Position numbers and translations under genes: made by a program. The notes under the pieces were generated by a model. The model was not told where the DNA came from and ran no database searches. It was given only the letters and a program-made list of their open reading frames with translations. From positions 1 through 15,529 of the forward strand of contig JAVEYA010000051.1 of NCBI GenBank assembly GCA_034003745.1: a stretch of DNA of 15,529 nucleotides. Reading direction: 5' to 3'. The number at the start of each line of letters is the position of its first letter. Position 1 is the first letter of the stretch. Source of the DNA: JAVEYA01 sp034003745. GTDB lineage: Bacteria > Bacillota > Peptococcia > DRI-13 > PHAD01. This document shows positions 1 to 6,171 of this stretch, piece after piece.

Positions 1-76
1 GTTTTGTTGTGCCTAAAACAGGGAGCCAAAGGTTAAATTCACTCGCATTTGGCGTAATTTATAGCCCGTCTCGAAC

Positions 77-137
77 AAAAAGGACGGGCCGCTCAACGTT
101 TTTAAACTAACGTTTTGCGACACGCCCGTCTATTTTT
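77..137. terminator. Bidirectional hairpin terminator
   Basis: The arm gacgggc (83-89) pairs perfectly with gcccgtc (124-130). Inside it, cgc (90-92) can pair with gcg, and the self-complementary aacgtt at 95-100 can pair with a second aacgtt at 110-115. On the plus strand the hairpin is followed by tatttttt (131-138). On the minus strand it is followed by a run of five T (plus-strand A at 77-81). It can therefore end the minus-strand gene at 150-335 and also any plus-strand gene entering from the left edge. A second gcccgtc at 64-70 could compete for the 83-89 arm. Confidence 0.7.
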
Positions 138-149
138 TTAATAAAATAT

Positions 150-335
150 TCAAGCGTCAGCATGCCTGTTGCCGGGATACAAAGATAATCCCGCCGCCAC
201 AAATAGTGAGTACAGCGGGGCATAAAACACGCCCCCGGACAGCGCAGTAAATGGTGCGTCTATAAAACCAGCTATCAGTAAAAGAAGCGCGGAACCGATA
301 AAAATTAGAATTTGAACAAAAATCTTCTGCTTCAT
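150..335 (-). CDS. Small hypothetical two-helix membrane protein (61 aa)
   Basis: I do not recognise a family. The 61-residue product starts MKQKIF and is almost entirely hydrophobic. One membrane segment spans about residues 5-27 and a second about 37-57, separated by a short loop containing an Asp (GFIDAPF). The ATG is preceded on the minus strand by AAAGGAG at 8-base spacing, a strong ribosome binding site. A sigma-A-like promoter lies upstream and a hairpin with a T run follows just past the TGA stop. This complete expression unit supports a real gene despite its size. It is divergent from the collagen-like gene that starts at 504. Localisation in the cytoplasmic membrane is inferred; no function can be assigned. 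Confidence 0.65.
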   Translation of the reverse strand: MKQKIFVQILIFIGSALLLLIAGFIDAPFTALSGGVFYAPLYSLFVAAGLSLYPGNRHADA

Positions 336-360
336 GTGTGCTCCTTTTTTTGTTGTTTTA

Positions 361-389
361 ACTATAAACTTTACGCTTAATCAATTCAA
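361..389 (-). promoter_or_regulatory. Sigma-A-like promoter of the small membrane protein gene
   Basis: On the minus strand TTGAAT (plus-strand 384-389) is followed after exactly 17 bases by TATAGT (plus-strand 361-366). These match the consensus at 4 of 6 and 5 of 6 positions. The -10 box is about 25 bases upstream of the ATG at 335, with an AAAGGAG between them. Confidence 0.5.
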
Positions 390-416
390 GATTTTGCTGT
401 GGAAGCTGCTTATCCG

Positions 417-445
417 AACATTCAGTCAGTCATTTACATAATATA
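417..445 (+). promoter_or_regulatory. Sigma-K-like (late mother cell) promoter of collagen-like gene 1
   Basis: AACA (417-420) is followed after 16 bases by CATAATATA (437-445). This fits the sigma-K pattern mACm, then about 16 bases, then CATAnnnTA, known from Bacillus subtilis. The same arrangement recurs at 2236-2264 ahead of the second collagen-like gene, inside a longer conserved block that runs from the -35 region past the -10 to aaacaagt. Late mother-cell expression is what is expected for an exosporium or spore surface protein. Confidence 0.65.
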
Positions 446-503
446 CTTTGAAACAAGTCGTTCCCGGCAAATTATCTGACTTTAATAATTGGAGGTTTTC
501 ATT

Positions 504-2039
504 ATGGAAAAAAGCTATACAACAGGAATAAATATGGGCTGCAATCCTTGTTCTAATCACAATCCTTGTGATCCTTTCCCGCCGTGTCCCCCCAGGCCTC
601 CCAGACCCCCTCTTTGTCCTACGGGACCTACAGGGCCGCAAGGCATTCAGGGGCCTACCGGTCCACAGGGACCTGCCGGTACTCCCGGCGCTCCCGGTTC
701 CCCCGGAACTCCTGGCGCTCCCGGTGCTCCCGGCGCACCCGGTGCTCCCGGCGCCCCCGGCGCTCCTGGCGCTCCCGGTCCGGCGGGGCCCCAAGGTCCC
801 GCTGGCGTAGCAGGCCCTACGGGCCCGCAAGGCATTCAGGGACCGACCGGACCCGCGGGACCTAGCGGAGGTCCAACCGGTCCACAGGGACCCACTGGAC
901 CGACTGGGCCACAAGGCATCCAAGGTGATACCGGGCCTATTGGACCCACCGGACCGACTGGGCCACAAGGTATTCAAGGCGATACCGGGCCTATTGGACC
1001 CACTGGACCGACTGGGCCACAAGGCATCCAAGGTGATACCGGGCCTATTGGACCCACTGGACCGACTGGGCCACAAGGTATTCAAGGTGATACCGGGCCT
1101 ATTGGACCCACTGGACCGACTGGGCCACAAGGCATCCAGGGTGATACAGGGCCCATTGGACCCACCGGACCGACCGGGCCACAAGGCATCCAGGGTGATA
1201 CAGGGCCCATTGGTCTCATCGGACCGACTGGCGACACCGGACCCATTGGTCTCATCGGACCGACTGGCGACACCGGACCCATTGGTCCCACCGGACCGAC
1301 CGGCGATACCGGACCCATTGGTCTCATCGGACCGACTGGCGATACCGGGCCCATTGGTCCCACCGGGCCGACCGGCGACACCGGACCCATTGGTCTCATC
1401 GGACCGACTGGCGACACCGGACCCATTGGTCTCATCGGACCGACTGGCGACACCGGACCCATTGGTCTCATCGGCCCGACTGGCGACACCGGACCAACCG
1501 GAGATACTGGACCCATCGGACCGGCGGGCGACGGAGCAATTATTCCGTTTGCGTCCGGTACACCTGTCGCTTTGACAACCGTAATCGGAGGGTTGCTTAA
1601 CACTTCCACCGCGGTTGGATTCGGTCTTAACCTTCCCGGCATCGCTGCTGCCAGCGGAACAATCAGTCTGCTGGGACTGACGAACCTTGCGTTCTCCGTG
1701 CCCAGGGATGGAATTATTACCTCCTTAGCCGGTTATTTAAGTATCAGCGCCGGCCTCAGCCTGATTGGCTCTACTGTAACCGTATCTGCCCAGTTATTCC
1801 AATCCGCTACGCCTGACGACACCTTCGTCGAGGTGCCGGGTGCGGTGGTCACACTGGCTCCCCCGCTCACGGGATTAATTTCTATCGGCGATATCAGCAG
1901 CGGTGTCACCACCGGGCTGAACATTCCCGTCACTGCAGGAACCAGATTGCTTTTGCTGTTCTCCGCAGAAGTAACGGCTGGTATCGATCTGGTAGCCGCC
2001 ATTGCAGGCTATGCCAGCGCCGGTCTTAGCATTTCCTAA
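504..2039 (+). CDS. Collagen-like spore surface protein with BclB-type C-terminal domain
   Basis: Predicted exosporium or spore-surface fibre protein of 511 residues. The ATG at 504 is chosen because GGAGG lies at 491-495; an in-frame TTG at 489 would overlap that site. Residues 1-40 form a short head (MEKSYTTGI) with Cys at 13, 16, 22, 28 and 38, possibly for disulfide cross-linking. A Gly-X-Y collagen stalk runs from about 41 to 341, with a (GAP)n block first and then GPT/GIQ/GDT-rich tandem repeats. One extra Gly at residue 122 breaks the triplet phase. Residues 342-511 match the BclB C-terminal domain pattern (GAIIPFASGTPV, AFSVPRDG), a hydrophobic spore-associated domain. In the Bacillus anthracis protein BclA, GPT triplets carry O-linked glycans, so glycosylation is plausible here. 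The gene has its own sigma-K-like promoter and terminator, and its promoter, head and stalk start are shared with the gene at 2324. Confidence 0.9.
   Translation: MEKSYTTGINMGCNPCSNHNPCDPFPPCPPRPPRPPLCPTGPTGPQGIQGPTGPQGPAGTPGAPGSPGTPGAPGAPGAPGAPGAPGAPGAPGPAGPQGPAGVAGPTGPQGIQGPTGPAGPSGGPTGPQGPTGPTGPQGIQGDTGPIGPTGPTGPQGIQGDTGPIGPTGPTGPQGIQGDTGPIGPTGPTGPQGIQGDTGPIGPTGPTGPQGIQGDTGPIGPTGPTGPQGIQGDTGPIGLIGPTGDTGPIGLIGPTGDTGPIGPTGPTGDTGPIGLIGPTGDTGPIGPTGPTGDTGPIGLIGPTGDTGPIGLIGPTGDTGPIGLIGPTGDTGPTGDTGPIGPAGDGAIIPFASGTPVALTTVIGGLLNTSTAVGFGLNLPGIAAASGTISLLGLTNLAFSVPRDGIITSLAGYLSISAGLSLIGSTVTVSAQLFQSATPDDTFVEVPGAVVTLAPPLTGLISIGDISSGVTTGLNIPVTAGTRLLLLFSAEVTAGIDLVAAIAGYASAGLSIS
912..1223 (+). repeat. 54-bp in-frame tandem repeat, six copies
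   Basis: Units begin at 912, 966, 1020, 1074, 1128 and 1182 and encode the 18-residue unit QGIQGDTGPIGPTGPTGP, with the last copy diverging after its first part. Units 1 and 3 are nearly identical, as are units 2 and 4 (ggcatcc versus ggtattc near the start), which points to duplication of a 108-bp pair. Units 5 and 6 share other synonymous changes (cagggtgataca). Confidence 0.9.
1212..1499 (+). repeat. 36-bp in-frame tandem repeat, eight copies
   Basis: Eight 12-residue units follow the 54-bp array. Six are of the form GLIGPTGDTGPI and two are GPTGPTGDTGPI, in the order LI, LI, PT, LI, PT, LI, LI, LI; the last unit ends in PT. The block keeps the collagen reading frame and is a likely site of length variation between strains. 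Confidence 0.9.
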
Positions 2040-2112
2040 GGGGCTATAAAATGATCCCTACAATCGTGTGTTTAATATAATAATGCCGCTTGGAGCAAAT
2101 AGCGGCAAGGAG

Positions 2113-2140
2113 CGGGGCGTGTTCGGGAACGCCCCGTTTT
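2113..2140 (+). terminator. Terminator after collagen-like gene 1
   Basis: Stem cggggcgt (2113-2120) pairs with acgccccg (2129-2136) around an 8-base loop and is followed by tttt. It lies about 75 bases past the stop at 2039. A weaker hairpin (gccgct/agcggc) sits just before it. The rest of 2040-2230 shows no supported gene. Confidence 0.75.
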
Positions 2141-2235
2141 CCTTGTAGATCCCGATATATTCTTCTTGGACGCTTCTGTCGATTGCAATTCCTACCTGTA
2201 TCTCGACTTTTTTCATGAATAATACATGGAGTACG

Positions 2236-2264
2236 AACATTCAGTAGGTCATTTACATAATATA
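2236..2264 (+). promoter_or_regulatory. Sigma-K-like promoter of collagen-like gene 2
   Basis: AACA (2236-2239), 16 bases, CATAATATA (2256-2264): the same boxes and spacing as at 417-445. The surrounding sequence is also nearly the same, from cgaacattcagt through catttacataatatac to aaacaagt, and the leader leads to a GGAGG at 2311-2315. The two promoter and leader regions are clearly a duplication. Confidence 0.65.
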
Positions 2265-2323
2265 CTTTGAAACAAGTTATTTTTAGCAAATTATTTGACT
2301 CTTAAATATCGGAGGTTTGCGTT

Positions 2324-3613
2324 ATGAGAAAAAACTATACTCCAGGAATAAAATATAAAAGCATTCAATTCTCTAAAGACATATACCCTCAATCAAAAAA
2401 ATGGTCGTGGTGCAAGTGTTGCCCTGACTACGACCCTTGCCCCGACTATGATCCCTGCCCTTGCTACGACCCCTGCCCGCCGGGTCCCCCCGGTCCCCCC
2501 GGACCCCCTGGCACTCCCGGCGCTCCTGGTGCTCCCGGCGCTCCCGGCGCTCCTGGCGCTCCTGGCGCTCCTGGTGCCCCTGGCGCTCCTGGCGCCCCTG
2601 GTGCTCCTGGCGCTCCTGGTGCTCCTGGTGCTCCTGGCCCGGCGGGACTCCAAGGTCCCGCTGGTGTAGCAGGTCCCGCGGGGCCTCAGGGCATTCAGGG
2701 ACCTACCGGACCCACGGGACCCAGCGGAGGTCCAACAGGTCCGCAAGGACCTACCGGACCGACTGGCCCACAAGGTATTCAAGGTGATACTGGACCCATC
2801 GGACCTACCGGACCGACCGGGCCACAAGGCATCCAAGGTGATACAGGGCCTATTGGACCCACCGGACCTACCGGCGACACCGGCCCCATAGGACCCACCG
2901 GACCTACCGGCGAAACCGGCCCCATTGGACCCACCGGACCTACAGGCGACACCGGCCCCATTGGACCCACCGGACCTACTGGCGACACCGGCCCCATTGG
3001 ACCCACCGGACCTACTGGCGACACCGGCCCCATTGGACCCACCGGACCTACTGGCGACACCGGCCCCATTGGACCGACCGGACCCACTGGTGACACCGGC
3101 CCCATTGGACCGACAGGACCTACTGGCGACACCGGCTCCATTGGACCGACAGGACCTACTGGCGACACCGGCCCCATTGGACCGACAGGACCTACCGGTG
3201 ATACCGGTCCCGAACAGCCTGGAATTGCTGCGCAGTTACAGCTCCTCACCGGTAACGGCATCACAATTGATGATGGCGATATCGTACCCTTTGATACGTT
3301 AAGGATCAGTGCAGGAGGTATCCTCTTCACCACCAATGGATTGACCCTCAGCGAACCTGGATTGTATTATGCAACATGGTGGGTCGCTACAGAGGGCGCC
3401 GGGCCCGGCACATACGTTCAATTTGAATTGAATGTTGCCACTATTCCTGGTGACTCCCCCATCGTTACAGGGCAGCTTAACGGCAGCGCGCTCATTTTGG
3501 TCACTGAAACCACGCTGATACAACTGGTCAATACGTCAGGTAACGATGTTTTTGTCGCCAATGACCCGCCGGTACAGGCAAATTTGATTCTGATAAGAGT
3601 TGGCTCTGCTTAA
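2324..3613 (+). CDS. Collagen-like spore surface protein with C1q/BclA-type C-terminal domain
   Basis: Predicted exosporium fibre protein of 429 residues. The ATG follows GGAGG by 8 bases. The start MRKNYTPGI parallels MEKSYTTGI of the upstream paralogue. A longer head carries Cys 30, 32, 33, 39, 45, 47 and 51 in DYDPC-like repeats. The Gly-X-Y stalk spans about residues 54-296: a long (GAP)n block, a segment shared with the paralogue including the same extra Gly (residue 135), then GPTGPTGDTGPI repeats. Residues 297-429 look like the TNF/C1q-like jelly-roll trimerisation domain of BclA-type proteins: a GLYYATWW strand near its middle and a final run QANLILIRV. It has a sigma-K-like promoter of its own and ends in a strong terminator, so it is probably monocistronic. 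The C-terminal domain is unrelated by eye to that of the upstream paralogue. Confidence 0.9.
   Translation: MRKNYTPGIKYKSIQFSKDIYPQSKKWSWCKCCPDYDPCPDYDPCPCYDPCPPGPPGPPGPPGTPGAPGAPGAPGAPGAPGAPGAPGAPGAPGAPGAPGAPGAPGPAGLQGPAGVAGPAGPQGIQGPTGPTGPSGGPTGPQGPTGPTGPQGIQGDTGPIGPTGPTGPQGIQGDTGPIGPTGPTGDTGPIGPTGPTGETGPIGPTGPTGDTGPIGPTGPTGDTGPIGPTGPTGDTGPIGPTGPTGDTGPIGPTGPTGDTGPIGPTGPTGDTGSIGPTGPTGDTGPIGPTGPTGDTGPEQPGIAAQLQLLTGNGITIDDGDIVPFDTLRISAGGILFTTNGLTLSEPGLYYATWWVATEGAGPGTYVQFELNVATIPGDSPIVTGQLNGSALILVTETTLIQLVNTSGNDVFVANDPPVQANLILIRVGSA
2855..3214 (+). repeat. 36-bp in-frame tandem repeat, ten copies
   Basis: Ten 12-residue units of GPTGPTGDTGPI fill the second half of the stalk, with small variants: ETG in unit 2, GSI in unit 8 and GPE in unit 10. 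In DNA, three consecutive 36-bp blocks (2954-2989, 2990-3025 and 3026-3061) are identical, which indicates recent expansion. The same unit type occurs in the upstream paralogue. Confidence 0.9.
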
Positions 3614-3618
3614 ATCTA

Positions 3619-3662
3619 AAAGCAAAGCGGGTCCGGATTCCCCGGACCCGCTTTGCTTTCTC
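3619..3662 (+). terminator. Strong terminator after collagen-like gene 2
   Basis: An 18-bp perfect stem (3619-3636 with 3642-3659) closes a 5-base loop, attcc. The stem starts with AAA and so ends with TTT on the plus strand, and a short pyrimidine-rich tail follows. It starts six bases after the stop codon at 3613. Confidence 0.85.
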
Positions 3663-3682
3663 TGCCATTTATACTTTATAAT
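3653..3682 (+). promoter_or_regulatory. Possible sigma-A promoter of the threonine ammonia-lyase gene
   Basis: A perfect TATAAT lies at 3677-3682, 33 bases before the GTG start. The best -35 candidate is TTGCTT (3653-3658) at 18-base spacing, which overlaps the 3' arm of the preceding terminator. The -10 is convincing and the -35 is weak. Confidence 0.4.
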
Positions 3683-3715
3683 GAAAGTGGATAAAAAAGC
3701 GCAGGGGGGATAGCA

Positions 3716-4945
3716 GTGGTAAATCTAAAAGAGATCAGGACTGCCGGGGCAAATCTGGAGGGGATCATTCATAAGACAAGTCTGGACTTCTCCACAACCT
3801 TTACGAATATGACGGGGGTTCAAACCTATCTTAAAACGGAGAACTTGCAAAAAACAGGCTCCTTTAAAATCCGGGGCGCTTACAATAAAATCTCTTCCCT
3901 CACCTCTCTTGAAAAGAAAAGGGGCGTCATTGCCGCTTCAGCCGGCAATCATGCCCAGGGGGTAGCCTTCGCGGCCATCCGTGCAGGCATTAAGAGCACC
4001 ATCGTTATGCCCGAAGGCACCCCTATCTCCAAAGCATTGGCCACTAAAAATTATGGGGCTGAGATCATTTTACACGGTCAGGTCTATGACGACGCTTTTC
4101 AGAAAGCCAAAGAAATACAAGCGCTCACCGGAGCAGCATTTGTACATGCCTTTGACGACCCGGCTATTATTGCCGGTCAGGGCACCGTCGGCCTGGAAAT
4201 CCTGGAGCAATTACCCGATGTAGGGGTAATTCTCGTTCCCATCGGCGGGGGCGGCCTGGCTTCAGGTATAGCCATTGCGGTCAAGGAAAGCAATCCCGGG
4301 ATTAAAGTAATCGGCGTAGAAGCCGCCGGAGCCGCTTGCTACCTTCATTCCAAAAAGGCCGGCAAGATTTGCCCTTTACCTACAGCCAGCACAATCGCCG
4401 ATGGCATCGCGGTCAAATCTCCGGGAGGACTGACTTACTCTATCCTGCAAAAATACCTGGATGATGTCGTTACCGTAGATGATGAGGAGATTGCCACCAC
4501 GATCCTGTTGCTTTTAGAAAGAGCTAAGCTGATTGTAGAAGGCGCGGGAGCGGTCTCCCTGGCTGCGCTGCTATATCATCAACCGGCCTTAGCGGCTTCA
4601 AACCAGAAAGTCGCCGCAGTCCTAAGCGGCGCTAATATTGACGTGAACTTTATTTCCCTGATCATTGAGAAAGGCCTGGTCAAGACCGGCCGGCATATCC
4701 GCCTGGTTACGATCATGGCGGACAAACCGGGCAACCTGCAGTCTTTTCTTTCGGTTATCGCCCAGGAACGGGGCAACATCATCTCCATCAATCATGAGCG
4801 GGCCCAGGCTCACCTGCCCATAGACAAAGCCAAGGTGGAAGCCGTGGTGGAAACCCAGGGCGCCGAACATGCCCAAAGAATTATGCAGGTTTTGCAGGAT
4901 AACGGTTTTTCCCTGGAAGACACTGATTTTAAACCACATAGATGA
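3716..4945 (+). CDS. ilvA: Threonine ammonia-lyase (threonine dehydratase) with ACT domain
   Basis: PLP enzyme that converts L-threonine to 2-oxobutanoate and ammonia, feeding isoleucine synthesis or threonine breakdown in the cytosol. The product has 409 residues. The PLP-binding lysine is K51 in TGSFKIRGAYNK, SAGNHAQG sits at 75-82 and the phosphate-binding glycine loop GGGG at 177-180. Residues from about 325 form an ACT domain (TIMADKPGNLQSFLSVIA), the regulatory module usual for the single-ACT form. The length fits that class rather than the longer two-ACT E. coli IlvA. The GTG start at 3716 follows the purine-rich site aggggggа-like stretch at 3703-3710. The gene stands alone, and its 3' end overlaps the convergent splB by 17 bp. 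Whether its role is biosynthetic or catabolic cannot be read from the sequence; tdcB would be the name for a catabolic form. Confidence 0.9.
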   Translation: MVNLKEIRTAGANLEGIIHKTSLDFSTTFTNMTGVQTYLKTENLQKTGSFKIRGAYNKISSLTSLEKKRGVIAASAGNHAQGVAFAAIRAGIKSTIVMPEGTPISKALATKNYGAEIILHGQVYDDAFQKAKEIQALTGAAFVHAFDDPAIIAGQGTVGLEILEQLPDVGVILVPIGGGGLASGIAIAVKESNPGIKVIGVEAAGAACYLHSKKAGKICPLPTASTIADGIAVKSPGGLTYSILQKYLDDVVTVDDEEIATTILLLLERAKLIVEGAGAVSLAALLYHQPALAASNQKVAAVLSGANIDVNFISLIIEKGLVKTGRHIRLVTIMADKPGNLQSFLSVIAQERGNIISINHERAQAHLPIDKAKVEAVVETQGAEHAQRIMQVLQDNGFSLEDTDFKPHR

Positions 4946-5924
4946 TTGGCACATGTCTTAGCTTTCGCGAAAGCTGCTCTCTCAAAAATTGCTCCCCCTC
5001 AGCTCTGACCTCACCCCGATAACAGTATTTCCCCCTGCCTCTCCCGGTCATCAGCGCTGTGTCAAACAGATCTATTGCCTGGGGAAACGCTTCCCGATTT
5101 ATAGCGCGGTGTACATAGCTGTATGTCATAAAAATAATTTCGATAAACAGCTGCTTTTTAGCCTTTTCAGAGATCTGCTCTGCTAATTGCTTAATTAATT
5201 CCTTATACAGTTCCTTCCAATTGTCTACAAGAACAACCGGGGCGATCAATAAACCCACTGTGTATCCTGCGTCGCTCATGCGGTTAAGCGCCTCAATTCT
5301 CGCTGTTAAAGGCGATGTTCCCAACTCAATCCTGCGGATAATTTCCTGCGGATTCACACTCATGCGCAGGATCATGCGACCCCGGTGGTTCAAGGAAAGC
5401 AGAGGCTCCACCATCGCAAACTTGGTGGGGAGGGTAAGAAAACCTTTTTCATTTTTGCCGAATTCTTCAATGGTCCACTCCAGATTTTGCGTAAGGGTAT
5501 TTTCCAATACCAGATCGCTATTGCTGCCGATTTCAAAAACAAGGTCTTTTTCCGAATGGTTGGCCGTTTTGATCAGTTTATCCATCATCTGTTCCCGGTT
5601 GACAAACAACCTGAGATAAGCGCATTTGTTATAATTGCACACCAGATAGCAATAAAGGCACATGGCGCTGCAGCCGGATGAGGTATAGGGCGTCAAAAAA
5701 TCAGACACCTTATGATTGGGCGTATATTTGAGCGATTTGCGGACGCCGATAATCAGGTGTCTCTTCATTTTGGGGAATTCCTGATTTTCATTTTTGCGCA
5801 GTTCTTCAATCCTGTTATGGCTTTCAATGGGAATCCAGGGGACCTGGATGAATTTTTCCCGCATTTTCTTGCCCAGCTCATAATCAAGCGCTGCCGGCTC
5901 ATAGAATACCTTATCCGGATACAA
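4929..5924 (-). CDS. splB: Spore photoproduct lyase (radical SAM DNA repair)
   Basis: Radical SAM enzyme that reverses the spore photoproduct 5-thyminyl-5,6-dihydrothymine during germination. The product has 331 residues, close to the usual 340. The [4Fe-4S] motif is C85-SAM-C89-LY-C92. The flanking Tyr 91 and Tyr 93 correspond to the tyrosines implicated in radical transfer in the Bacillus enzyme. From memory of the Bacillus sequence, the segment FEAACTSD with the hydrogen-donor Cys141 aligns with FEIGSNSD here, which puts Ser134 at that place. Two extra cysteines, C96 and C101, lie just after the cluster. The TTG start at 5924 is chosen because AAGGAG lies 8-9 bases upstream; the nearby ATG at 5932 is out of frame. 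The end overlaps ilvA tail to tail by 17 bp, with no terminator seen. Confidence 0.9.
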   Translation of the reverse strand: MYPDKVFYEPAALDYELGKKMREKFIQVPWIPIESHNRIEELRKNENQEFPKMKRHLIIGVRKSLKYTPNHKVSDFLTPYTSSGCSAMCLYCYLVCNYNKCAYLRLFVNREQMMDKLIKTANHSEKDLVFEIGSNSDLVLENTLTQNLEWTIEEFGKNEKGFLTLPTKFAMVEPLLSLNHRGRMILRMSVNPQEIIRRIELGTSPLTARIEALNRMSDAGYTVGLLIAPVVLVDNWKELYKELIKQLAEQISEKAKKQLFIEIIFMTYSYVHRAINREAFPQAIDLFDTALMTGRGRGKYCYRGEVRAEGEQFLREQLSRKLRHVPIIYVV

Positions 5925-5955
5925 GCGACCATCTCCTTTTCATCTCACTTTAGAA

Positions 5956-5985
5956 TAGTATCTGCCGGAACAAGCATCTTTATTT
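5956..5985 (-). promoter_or_regulatory. Possible forespore-type promoter of splB
   Basis: On the minus strand AAATA (plus-strand 5981-5985) is followed after 18 bases by GATACTA (5956-5962). This loosely resembles sigma-F/sigma-G promoters (gnATA, 18 bases, CATnnTA), and splB is known to depend on sigma-G in Bacillus subtilis. Both boxes miss their first consensus base, so this is only a candidate. Confidence 0.3.
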
Positions 5986-6015
5986 TGCTTTGGCTAAAGA
6001 CACTTGATAAAATGA

Positions 6016-6171
6016 AGCGGAAATTGCTATTCACTATCAATTGAAATCGAGGTCAATCTGCCCACGGATGCGACGGTTTCCCTGCAAATGTTCGCGCCCC
6101 TGCCGGCCGGCGGCGCCGCGCTGCTCAACAACGCCTGCGGCGCTTCCCTGATGATTGTTCGGTTAAGCTGA
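6016..6171 (+). pseudogene. Probable remnant of the C-terminal end of a collagen-like spore protein
   Basis: A GC-rich, coding-like stretch is open in one frame from just after a stop at 6013-6015 to a TGA at 6169-6171. It has no start codon or ribosome binding site. The translation includes TDATVSLQMFAPL and ends NACGASLMIVRLS. This hydrophobic strand pattern with a final short run ending in R-L-S resembles the last strands of the BclA/C1q-like domain, and the gene at 3613 ends similarly (QANLILIRVGSA). I read it as the leftover 3' end of a third collagen-like gene whose body has been lost. The base composition differs sharply from the AT-rich sequence on either side. The rest of 5925-6338 holds candidate promoters only. 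Confidence 0.45.

Noticed and set aside
1..110. Open plus-strand frames at the left edge that might be the end of a preceding gene
   Set aside because: One frame ends at 36 and another at 110; both are too short to show a family, so no gene is called.
426..1642. Long minus-strand frames (426-1184, 647-835 and 1082-1642) opposite collagen-like gene 1
   Set aside because: They are by-products of the GC-rich Gly-Pro repeat, which lacks stop codons in several frames; the translations are low-complexity and no ribosome binding sites precede them.
2058..2216. Minus-strand frame of 52 codons starting MKKVEIQVGIAID between the collagen-like genes
   Set aside because: The translation looks protein-like, but there is no ribosome binding site and the frame runs through the terminator hairpin at 2113-2136. 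It is kept only as a weak possibility of an old gene fragment.
912..3214. Regular repeats that could suggest a CRISPR array
   Set aside because: Repeats are contiguous multiples of three without unique spacers and encode Gly-X-Y collagen sequence.
2393..3336. Minus-strand and shifted plus-strand frames opposite collagen-like gene 2
   Set aside because: Same repeat artefact; the plus-strand frame that starts at 2324 carries all domain signals.
5712..6044. Plus-strand frame of 110 codons across the start of splB
   Set aside because: It is antisense to splB over most of its length and has no family resemblance or ribosome binding site.
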